Source: Puniceicoccales bacterium
Lineage (GTDB): Bacteria > Verrucomicrobiota > Verrucomicrobiia > Opitutales > LL51
DNA: 14,814 bases
Direction of reading: 5' to 3'
Assembly (NCBI GenBank): GCA_031266235.1
Contig: JAISBJ010000008.1
Location: 1-14,814 of the forward strand
Under the pieces are notes generated by a model. The model worked only from the letters and a program-made list of their open reading frames with translations, searched no databases and was not told where the DNA came from. The position numbers were made by a program, and so were the translations under genes. Below are positions 5,470 through 14,800 of the stretch, one piece after another. How positions within the stretch are numbered: the stretch's first letter is position 1; each line of letters starts with the position of its first letter.

Positions 5470-6522
5470 TTAAAAATTTTCCACCAACGCCATCAGCGAA
5501 CTAATGCCACTGCCGATCCCGAGGAGCGCTGTTTTTTCGTTGGGGGCGATGATATTTTTTTCGAGGGCGACGGAAAGCGTCAGCGGGAGCGCGACGGACC
5601 CCGTGTTCCCCAAAAACGGAAACGTCGAAAAATCTTTTTCCAGATCGAGCCCCAGCGTTTGGTACAGCATCGCCCGGTGGCGTTGGCCGACCTGGTGGCA
5701 AATGGTGTGCGCGATGTCCGCGCTTTGGAGCCGGGTATATTGTAAAAATTGTCGCCAATTATCGGCGGCGAGTCGGATCCCCAAATGCAGCAGCGCCTCC
5801 GAATCCGTCCGCATCGCAAGCGCATTATCGGGGGTCACATCGCCCTGGCAAAGGGTGCAGCCGCTGGCGTCCGTAAGTGCGGAAATGGCTCGTAATTTTA
5901 ATATATTTTTACTATTTTTTACCAAATTATCGCGGCAAAGGATCGCCGCAACCGCCCCCGATCCGATCGTCAAATTGGCAAAATAAGCCTTGATTTCCTG
6001 GCGTGTGAGCGCCGTATTTTGCCTGAGGTGCGCGATCGTGTGGTCGAGCAGCGGCTTGCCGTTTTCCCCAGAAACAATCAGCGCCGAACCAATTTGCCCC
6101 GCCTCAATCATCGCCGCGACAGCCATCATGGCGTTCAAAAATCCTAGGCAGGCATTCGATAAATCGAAAAATGGCGTGTGCGCCGAGAGCTGTAAATTGC
6201 GGTGAACGTAAGCCGCCGTCGCCGGCTCCAAACGGTCGCGACACACCGAAGCGTGGACCAGCAAATCGATGTCATTTTTGGCGAAAGCTGTCTTTTTGAG
6301 CACATTTTCAGCCGCCTCCGTGCTCGCCTGCGACGGGAGAATTTCCCCGGGCCAGGCGCGCCGCTCCCGAATCCCCGTCATCAACTCTAGCCGCCCGAAG
6401 GGCAAATGCAGCCGCTCGTAGAGCGCGCTCAGCTGCCATTCGACGTCGCCCGAAGAAAGAATCACCGGCGGTAAAACGTGGGCGATGGATTCGATGGCGA
6501 CGTGCGAAAAAGTAAAATTCAT
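5470..6522 (-). CDS. OleA/FabH-like thiolase-fold condensing enzyme
   Basis: A 350-residue member of the KAS III/thiolase superfamily. The catalytic triad is visible: Cys125 in FDLSNACLGFLN, His276 in ICHQVGQRH, and Asn306 in FLGNTGSVALP. The segment SVCRDRLEPATAA (92-104) and the ending ALLGIGSGISSLMA (332-345) resemble OleA (Claisen condensation of two acyl-CoAs to a beta-keto acid) more than standard FabH. Glu99 matches the position of the OleA active-site glutamate as I remember it. None of oleB, oleC or oleD is in the window, so the product is uncertain: it may be a long-chain beta-keto acid or a KAS III reaction for fatty-acid initiation. It lies 12 bp after the small secreted-protein gene and 36 bp before mpl, so an operon is likely. 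The ATG has no evident Shine-Dalgarno. Confidence 0.85.
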   Translation of the reverse strand: MNFTFSHVAIESIAHVLPPVILSSGDVEWQLSALYERLHLPFGRLELMTGIRERRAWPGEILPSQASTEAAENVLKKTAFAKNDIDLLVHASVCRDRLEPATAAYVHRNLQLSAHTPFFDLSNACLGFLNAMMAVAAMIEAGQIGSALIVSGENGKPLLDHTIAHLRQNTALTRQEIKAYFANLTIGSGAVAAILCRDNLVKNSKNILKLRAISALTDASGCTLCQGDVTPDNALAMRTDSEALLHLGIRLAADNWRQFLQYTRLQSADIAHTICHQVGQRHRAMLYQTLGLDLEKDFSTFPFLGNTGSVALPLTLSVALEKNIIAPNEKTALLGIGSGISSLMALVENF

Positions 6523-6534
6523 GGATATTTTGTG

Positions 6535-6957
6535 TCAAAAATTGCCACCCGTAGCGCCACTCGCAACGATGTTTTGCGCCTTTACAACCATGGCTCCGCG
6601 GTAACGGTGCGGCGAAGAAGGTCCGTTCACCGTGACCATTTTCCCCAGGAGATTGGCCAGCGACGTCCCCGTTGCTAGCGTGGAGAGGTCTAAAAAAATA
6701 ATGGCTTTGCCCTTTTTGTCGGTGATGTGGTACTCGTAATTGGGCTGGAAAAATGGCCACTGCCACAGCGAAGGCTCGCGGCGTTTGAGGACCCCGCTGT
6801 AGGCGTAGGGACGGACTGTGGCGGTGGGAATCTGCGGGTTATCGCTCGAGCTTGAGGACGTTATTTGCGGTGTTTTGGCGTTCATGCGCGTGCGTATGGA
6901 CCGCCCCAAGCATAGCGGATGAAGCACGATCCCGAAAATAATCAGCCAATATTTCAC
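6535..6957 (-). CDS. Small secreted protein of unknown function with an OB-like C-terminal segment
   Basis: 140 residues, not recognised as a named family. The start is a GTG at 6957, chosen because it gives a signal peptide (KYWLIIFGIVLHPLCLG) and has AGAAGAG about 10 nt upstream; the next ATG (residue 25) would remove the signal. No lipobox is seen around Cys16. A Ser/Thr/Pro-rich linker (27-50) precedes a compact part, residues 75-132: YEYHITDKKGKAIIFLDLS, then LANLLGKMVTVNGP and MVVKAQNIV. This beta-rich pattern (G-K-x-V-T-V-x-G) is like small OB-fold or SH3-like periplasmic domains, and I associate similar sequences with Opitutae. Its stop is 12 bp from the next start, implying co-transcription with the OleA-like gene. 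The gap to atpA upstream is 142 bp and AT-rich, with no clear promoter. Confidence 0.7.
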   Translation of the reverse strand: MKYWLIIFGIVLHPLCLGRSIRTRMNAKTPQITSSSSSDNPQIPTATVRPYAYSGVLKRREPSLWQWPFFQPNYEYHITDKKGKAIIFLDLSTLATGTSLANLLGKMVTVNGPSSPHRYRGAMVVKAQNIVASGATGGNF

Positions 6958-7099
6958 AGCGAGCCAACTCTTCTAAGAAAAGAAAATTTTCAAGCAATAT
7001 TTAATATTTTTTTCTTTTGGAGTGAATTTGTATTTTTTTTAACATTTAAGCTAAAACTTTGACGAAAAATTTAACAAAATGAATCGATTATTTTTTGGA

Positions 7100-8629
7100 T
7101 TAAATGCTCTTCCAGTCGGTGGCGATGGCGAGCAACTGGGTCTCGATTTTTTCCGTGAGCTGGCCCTCTTTAGCGATCTGTTCCAACACACCCATCCCAC
7201 TCGTCGAAAAATAACTCAACAGAGATTCCGCTTCCCCGCTGACGCGCTTCAATTCCACTTTATCAAAAATACCACTCCGAATCGCCCAAAGGAGAATAAT
7301 CTGGTCAGCAACACTCCGCGGCGCATTGGCCGGCTGCTTGAATAGCTCCACAATCCGCCCCCCACGATCGATCTGCTGCTGCGTTTTGGCGTCGAGATCG
7401 GATCCAAATTGCGCGAAGGAACTCAGCTCGTAGTACTGCCCTAGCTCCAATTTTAACTTCCCAGCGACCTGCTTGAACGCCTTTATCTGTGCCGCCGAAC
7501 CGACCCGCGAGACCGAGATCCCAATGGAAATTGCCGGCCGTATACCTTTGTTAAATAGGTCCGTGTCAAGGAAAATCTGGCCGTCCGTGATCGAAATTAC
7601 ATTGGTCGGGATGTACGCCGAGACGTCGCCCGCCTGCGTTTCGATGATCGGTAGCGCCGTCAGTGAGCCGTTGCCGCTAGTCGCATTGAGGCGCGCTGCC
7701 CGTTCGAGGAGCTTGGAGTGGAGGTAAAAAATATCGCCCGGGTAAGCCTCGCGCCCCGATGGCCGCTTGAGAACGAGGCAAATCTGGCGGTAGGCGACGG
7801 CGTGCTTGGAGAGGTCGTCGTAGACAATCAGCGCGTCCATACCGTTCTGCATAAACCACTCGCCCATCGCACAACCCGCGTAGGGCACGATATATTGGTT
7901 CGCGGTATTATCGGCGGCGGGGGAGTTGACGATGATGGTGAAGGGCATGGCGTCGTGATCCGTGAGCGTTTTAATGGTGCGGGCGATGGTCGAATTTTTC
8001 TGGCCAATGGCGACGTAAATGGAGTACACGGGACGGAAATTGGGGTCATTTGAGGCGAGGCCCTCCCGATTAATTCTGGCCTGATTGATGATGGCGTCGA
8101 TGGCGATGGTCGATTTTCCGGTGGCGCGGTCGCCGATGATGAGTTCCCTTTGGCCGCGGCCGATGGGGATCATGGAATCGATGGCGAGTATGCCCGTTTG
8201 GAGGGGCTGGTTGACGGATTTTCGCGGCATAATCCCGGGGGCGATTTTTTCAACGGGGTAAAATTCTTCGGCGGCGACGGGACCTTTGCCGTCGATGGGG
8301 TAGCCGAGAGCGTCGACCACCCGTCCGAGGAGATTTTTCCCGACGGGGACCGACAGCAATTTACCCGTTGCGGTCGCCTGATCGCCGGCTTTTAGGCGGG
8401 AGCAGTCACCAAAAATAACAACCCCAACAAAATCTTCTTCGAGATTCAGGGCGACGCCGAAAATACCGTGGTCGAAGTCGATCATTTCGTTATACATGGC
8501 GTCGGAGAGGCCGTTGAGGACCGCAGTGCCGTCGGCGATGGAGACGATCGTGCCGATATTTTTTTTGGTTGTGGAGAGGCGTTTGGAAAGAATTTCCTCG
8601 CGGATTTGACTGAGAATGGGATTCGTCAT
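7100..8629 (-). CDS. atpA: F1F0 ATP synthase alpha subunit
   Basis: 509 residues, the full family length. The alpha subunit forms the F1 hexamer with beta and carries the non-catalytic nucleotide sites. Seen in order: beta-barrel domain (25-95, IGTIVSIADGTAVLNGL), P-loop GDRATGKS (166-173), Walker B ALIVYDD (266-272), RPSGREAYPGDIFYLHSKLLERAA (289-312), and the arginine-finger region SVSRVGSAAQ with Arg375. Two departures from the usual alpha sequence: the P-loop is normally GDRQTGKT, and PAISIGISVS has Ser where Asn is usual (PAIN). ATG 8629 is the only sensible start; AGGAG lies at 8646-8642, a long 12 nt away. The gene stands alone: no atpH or atpF upstream and no atpG, atpD or atpC downstream, unlike the standard operon. 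The upstream neighbour is divergent, so atpA must use its own promoter. Confidence 0.97.
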   Translation of the reverse strand: MTNPILSQIREEILSKRLSTTKKNIGTIVSIADGTAVLNGLSDAMYNEMIDFDHGIFGVALNLEEDFVGVVIFGDCSRLKAGDQATATGKLLSVPVGKNLLGRVVDALGYPIDGKGPVAAEEFYPVEKIAPGIMPRKSVNQPLQTGILAIDSMIPIGRGQRELIIGDRATGKSTIAIDAIINQARINREGLASNDPNFRPVYSIYVAIGQKNSTIARTIKTLTDHDAMPFTIIVNSPAADNTANQYIVPYAGCAMGEWFMQNGMDALIVYDDLSKHAVAYRQICLVLKRPSGREAYPGDIFYLHSKLLERAARLNATSGNGSLTALPIIETQAGDVSAYIPTNVISITDGQIFLDTDLFNKGIRPAISIGISVSRVGSAAQIKAFKQVAGKLKLELGQYYELSSFAQFGSDLDAKTQQQIDRGGRIVELFKQPANAPRSVADQIILLWAIRSGIFDKVELKRVSGEAESLLSYFSTSGMGVLEQIAKEGQLTEKIETQLLAIATDWKSI

Positions 8630-8748
8630 GAGCTGTGTTTACTCCTAAAGATAAGTGTGGGATTTGCAAGCTCATATTTCGTTGCGGAGGGAATTAGCGG
8701 TTTACGGTCTTAGATTTTAGCGAAAATTTAATAAAGCGCGTGGATAGA

Positions 8749-8776
8749 TTTAAAAAAGCTTGAGATTTTTTATAAA
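8749..8776 (+). promoter_or_regulatory. Candidate promoter of the giant helical protein gene
   Basis: TTTAAA (8749-8754), a 16-nt spacer and TATAAA (8771-8776) precede the ATG at 8809, with AAAGGG as a Shine-Dalgarno-like site 4 nt before it. A second TATAAA occurs at 8780-8785. The stretch is so AT-rich that chance matches are expected. It is the 179-bp divergent spacer shared with atpA; I saw no clear atpA promoter in it. Confidence 0.35.
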
Positions 8777-8808
8777 ATTTATAAATATTTTAGCCAACAA
8801 AGGGAAAT

Positions 8809-11800
8809 ATGGAAAAGAAAATCACAACGTGGGTGAGAAATGTGGCGCTACTGCTGGCGCCATTTGTAAGTGCAGTTCAAACGGAAGCTGCGGCAAGAAG
8901 AGCAAAGACCACAGATGAGCTGGAGGATACAACAATAACAGACAATAGTTACGTAAAAGCGTACAGAGCTGAAATAGCAAAGATAGAAAAAAATTGCAAG
9001 GCAGATTCAATAGAATCAATAGATAAAGCGTGCGGAAAGTTAAAAAATTTGCAAAAGCATATATACAGCGGCGAGGCTGTACCAAAAGACCCGGCAAAGA
9101 TTGATTTCGAGGCCATATACAACGGGACTTGGACGAAAGTGGAGGGAGGGATGTCTATGAAAGACCCATTGAGAGATGTATTGAAAGAAGGAATTAATAA
9201 AACTATTGGGGGAACAATAGGGAAAGGGGCCGAAGCAGCCGCAAAGCTAACAGACGGAGCAGAGATGACAACCGAACAATATGTAAAGATCATAGAAACT
9301 ATCGGAAAATTTATAGGTTATGCTGTTCTTGTTGTTAAGAAAAAGGACGACAAAGCCATCGACCTTAGCGATTATGATAAACTGCCCAAGCGTTTTGGAG
9401 CCGGAAATTTACAAGAACTTGTCAGAGGCATCGTAGAAGAGCTTAATAAGGCCTTTGTTGCTCAAAATAGCAACTGGGAAGATAGTTTTAATAAAAAAGG
9501 AGAAGAAATAGTTAATAAATCTAAAGGTAAATTCAGCCAACACGACCTAGAATCCGAGTTTCGAGCGTTCGAAGATATCAAGTGTTCTGAAAAGCTAATA
9601 GACATCCTTGAAAGGGAAATAATGGATGTAATGGATGAAGCAAAGCTTACCTCGATTAAAGAAATTTTAACAAAATGCGGGATAAGTCTAGGCGTTACTT
9701 ACCCGATTGGGGGTTCAATGGACCAAATGACTGCAAAGAAAAAAGAGGCAGTTACAAAGGAAGCAGAAAGGAGATTACAGGAAGCGTATGAGTTATGTAA
9801 AAATTCACAATGGAAAAGTGCGACTGTAAGTGAGCAGAAAAGACGCATCGACGACTTAAAATGGGTTTTATTGAATCCAAAAAATTTATCGTTTCTAGGC
9901 ATGCCTGCTGACAGAGTATTATTATATGAAAAAATGTGTAAAGAGGGGCTGGCGGAAATAGAATACATGAGAGATCTCCAAATCATAAAAGATAAATACG
10001 CAGAAGGTGGTTGGTTATGGAAGATCACCGGTGGAGCTTTTGTTAAATTATTGAACATGTTTAAAGATGCCGCCACAAAATTAGAGGAAGTTGCTGAGGA
10101 TGTAAAGGCTATTCAAGATGCCCTTAATGAAGCGAAACGTAGAGTCGACAAAGGCAAATATGATGTACTGACAGCTGCAGCTACAACTGCGGTCGGGGAG
10201 ATCGAAAAAAAATGCCTCGAGTATGTAGGACAAATGGCAGCAGACTTTTGCAAAGATGTGAGTGCATTGGATGTAACTGAAGCTCAAACCGAACTTAGGG
10301 GACTCCAAGCCGCCTGTGGAAATTTTGCTAAAAAAGATTTCCTTTCAGGCCCTCTTAAAGAAAGCGTAAAATGGTACATAGATTGTTGTCAATTAGCCCT
10401 CAACTTTAGGACGTTTAATGGTGCGTTGAGAGCGAAATGTATACCAGATAGTGTAAAATTAACGGAAAAAGATTGGAAATTAAAAGCGGATGAATCGCTC
10501 GACGGTTTACAGGAATCATGGAAAAAAAATGTAGGAGAATACAATAGGCTCGAGAACTTAGCCAATGCTGGGGAAATCAAGAATGCAATGAATATAACCG
10601 GAGCAACTGCTCTGGCATCTTTTACGACTTGCAAAACCTCGCTAGAGACACTGTTTACTGATAGCGAGATGGCATTTGTTCCCAATCGGCAGGACGAACT
10701 TTTAGATAAATTTCACAAAAATGATGCCAGTTGGATGTTGGGATCTTACCAAGCTCAGGCGGACGCAACTATAAAGGAGTTCAGAATTTTATCTAATGAG
10801 ACTCGTCAGCTTGAGCTGAGAGAAAGGGGAGAAACGTATATACAAGCAATCATGCTGCATCGTGTGTTCATGGCGTATTATTGGCTTGAGTTAAATGATA
10901 AGGATTTGGGGGATAAACGAAACGCTTTAGAGCAAAAAATTGCCGATATAGAGTTAATAGTAAAAGAAATGGGAGATTCACCGTCTGAGGTTGAGCTTAA
11001 AGCGAGAATTAATAAGCAGATTAAATATGTAAAGGCGATAGAGAGCGCCAAGGAGGGCATAAAACAGTTTTTCCAAAGCCCAGAGAAAAAAGATGAAGCA
11101 AAGCGCGCGCTGCAAGGGACAAATCCCCACGTTAGCAATATTCCCAACGCGTCCTTCCAAACGGAAGTCAGACAGTGGGTTGATTATTGGATATTACGAT
11201 TGGAAATGGAGTTAGCGTTCGTAAACTTTTGTAAGGATGCGGCGAATTTTCTAGAAAATCCAGAAAATATTCCGGCAAAAGCGCAAGAGGCGCGTGTGGT
11301 TATCGAAAGCGCAACTACAACGGCTAAGTTGAAGGCTTTAGGCGATTATGAAAAACAATTAGGGGATTTTAAAAAATACTGTTTGGAGGTTATCGGAAAC
11401 GCGGAAAAAATTGGGACTGCCTGCACGGAATTCACAGCAAATCAAGCGGATGAAACGAAAAGAGATGCGGTGTTAAAAGCAATGGATGACTTTGGAACTC
11501 ACGCAAATGGCCCCAAAGGCATAGTATCGGCTGCTGTTTTAGGCGCTTTAAAAAGCTCAAGTGTACAGATTGGTGCAGCTAAAGGGGGAATAGAAGGGCG
11601 GTGGCATCTCGCAGTGGATACGAAGTCTGCGCAGACAATGGAACGGCAAATCGTGGCTCTTTTTTATACATTTTCCGTAAAAGATTTTCATACGGAGAAA
11701 GATGCGGGGCAGTTGTGTACAGACACTCAAAAAGCATGGCTTGAGGCTAAAAAAATGATTTCCGAAGGAAAACTAAAAGATGAAACTGAAGTAAAGTTTA

Positions 11801-14800
11801 ACAACGCCTTGAAATATTTCCGGGCGATTGAAGCAGCACTCAAGTCGGGTGGGGATGATCATTTTACTGGCGCTTTGAGCTGGCTCACATTCACTGAAGC
11901 AGGCCAAGCCAACCTTGACAAGTTGAAAGCGGCGATTGGGGCAGTAAAGACCGCTGCCGATAGGGTTATTATTGACGGATTGAAGCTAAAAGCGGGAGAC
12001 TATGCCAAAAAGTTAGAGAGGAGATTTGCTGAGGTTGAAAGCTTTTGGGCTGCCAAAAAAGATATTTCTGGTTCGAGTAATAGCTTTTTAAATAAAGCAA
12101 AAGAAGAGAAAGGCTTTGGAAATTTTGAAGCATTAACTACTGAGTTGGAGCAGGCTAAGGCAAAAATTCAAAAAGCAGTTACCGATTGTGAAGGAAAGTT
12201 AACAATTGATGAAATAAAAAATGAACTTTACAAATGGAGCGATCTCTGTCAGATAATCACCGATTTACATTACTATTTCTTCGCTTACCTTTACCATGGG
12301 ATGGACCAAAAAACGGCGATAGAAGGTCTTGAAAAAACAATTACTGACGCCCAGGTGCGACATGATAGCTCGTCGGTGCCAAACAAAAGCGACACGGCAT
12401 TTCATGTTCCCGCGTGGAAAAAGAAATGCGAAGCGGTAAAAAAATTTTCAAAAATATATATACAAAGAATAACTGGAGCTAGGGAGGATACCGAAGAATT
12501 TGTGAATGACGGGGCGATAAAATCCACTGCAGTATTATTAAAATTGGATAAGATCATTGCGGATGTAGCGACCATTGATGCTGCAGAAGCAGATAAAGCG
12601 GAGAAAAACATACTGTATATATCTGATGTAAGAACAGCCGTTACTGATTACGCTCAGCAATTGAAAGGTGAAGTTTCTTTACATGCCAAGCGGAACCAAT
12701 TGAAAGAGATTGCCGCTAAATTTTTTGCTTCGGGTATGTCGGAAATGAATAAAGATGAAGCGTTGGCTGAGATTGGTAAAGTTGAAAGAGCCGCCGCCGC
12801 CGCCGGACTTATTGCGGCAGACATTGCGTATTATAGAAAGTCCATTGAGCTGGCGTATGCCTCGGTCAGATTTGTAAAAGGGGAAATCAATCAGGCTGCT
12901 TTCGAAGGGGTAATTGTTGGAGTAAAGCCCGATGGGATTAAAGACGATAAATTGAAAAGGGAAATTGAGGCGGAAATAGCCGCGATGAAGGCCTGCAAAG
13001 CTGCGATCAATGACGTATGTGTAAAGATAGCGGAATTTAAAGAGGAATTCACGGAAGAGACTGGCCTGGCGGCGTTGGCAACGCTGGACGCACTTAAAAC
13101 GGCGATTGAAAATAATGTTAATTTTAACGAAAAGTTAAAGAGCAGGCTTTTACAAATCGTCGCCTACTGGAAAGCAAGCGTGGAAATGGCTATGCTATTT
13201 GCTGCGGCGGAAAATCTGGATGCGCTTCAAGGGGGCATCACAATAGCAAAATTGGATGTAATTGATGGAGTTGGAATTCCCGCTGATTTGCAAGCGAAGC
13301 TTGAGGAAGAAAAGGCAGCATTGTTAGGACTTGCAGAAAAAATTAAAGTCGCTGATGAAGTCAAAGCAGCATTCGAAGAATCCCCTGGAGACGCAGGTTT
13401 GAAAGACGCTGCAATTAAGGCGCAGGATGCCGTTGCGCAGTATATTAAAGATAATAAGGAAAAATCGCCGTGGTTTGTCGAAGGCGGAGGATTGGAATGC
13501 AGTTTGGCCATAAATGGCGCAAAAAAGGATATGGAGAGCGCCTATAAGAATGAAATAGCCCGCAAAGCCGAAGAAGCTCGTAAAGCGGAGGAAGCACGTC
13601 TAGCGGCGGAAGCCCGCAAAGCGGAAGAAGCTCGTCTAGCTGCTGAAGAAGCCATTCGCAAAGCAGAAGAAGCACGTCTAGCGGCGGAAGCTCGTAAAGC
13701 GGAAGAGGCCCGCCTAGCCGAAGAGGCTCGTAAAGCTAAAGAAGCAGCAGATCGCCTAGCCGAGGAAGCCCGCCTAGCCGCCGAGGAGGCACGCAAAGCG
13801 GAAGAAGCTCGCAAAGCGGAAGAAGCACGTCTAGCGGGAGAAGTCCGCAAGGCCGAGGAAGTTCGTTTAGTCGAAGAAGCCCGCAAAGCGGAAGAAACAG
13901 CCAGTTTGAGTATAATCATGCCAACGGAAAAAGAAATCACTATGGTCGATGCCGCTAAAAAACAAATGGAACGTGTAGTCAAACAGTTCAGTAAGGGGGA
14001 GAAGTCATTCGGCGATCTCGATCGGGCGGCGGAAGAAATCAATGCCATAGCGGAATCTGCCGTAGCCCAAGTAACCAACCCAGACTTGCAAGACGATATA
14101 TTAAATAATGCTGCGATAAAAAAAGCATTTATGGCCGTTTATGTCATCGCGCAAGAATTCAACAGGGCCCCACAAACAGAAGCCATTGCGGATGGAGCTA
14201 CCAAAAAAATCGATCAGGTTTGGCAGCAAGTACGGGGCTTTGGCGTTGATGAGGAGGCCAGTGAAAGGTTCAGGCAGTATTGCATGCGTCAATCGGCACC
14301 GATATCAATGGAGGTCGACGTTATGCAATTTAGAAACGATCAATTGCCTGCGTATGCTGCGATGGATAGAATTGATCAGCGTCGACAAGAAGCTCTGAAT
14401 GCCATTAAGGACCCGGTGTGGCAAATGAGGGTTCGACAGTATGCGACGTGGAAGAAATGGGAGATCGAGATTGATTCTGCGGTTGCGGAGTTCGACGAGG
14501 GATCCAGGTCCCTAAGCGATGCGGAGATTATTTTGGAAAAAATGGATGAAATTTTAGGAATAACAAAGAGCAATATTAGCGAGAAGCAGTGGCTATCGCT
14601 GCGGCAGTATGTCTGGCGGCAGATGGAAGCGATTGTTAAAAAAATTATAAACATCGTCGCAGAAAACGTTGCGGATGGTCGGATAACGGGCGCTGAGGCG
14701 TTAGGCGATCTCGATTATATTTTACGTTTAGCGGAGCGGTACATCGATGACCCGGCGTTACTCCAGGGTTTACGGCGGGAAGCGGAAGGGATTAGGCAGC

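Noticed and set aside
13561..13899. Repeat tract considered as a possible CRISPR array
   Set aside because: The units are 21-bp-scale coding heptads in an open frame, without constant repeats and unique spacers.
13542..14078. Minus-strand ORF rich in Ser-Ala-Leu-Arg repeats
   Set aside because: It is the antisense shadow of the KAEEAR heptad tract in the giant plus-strand frame.
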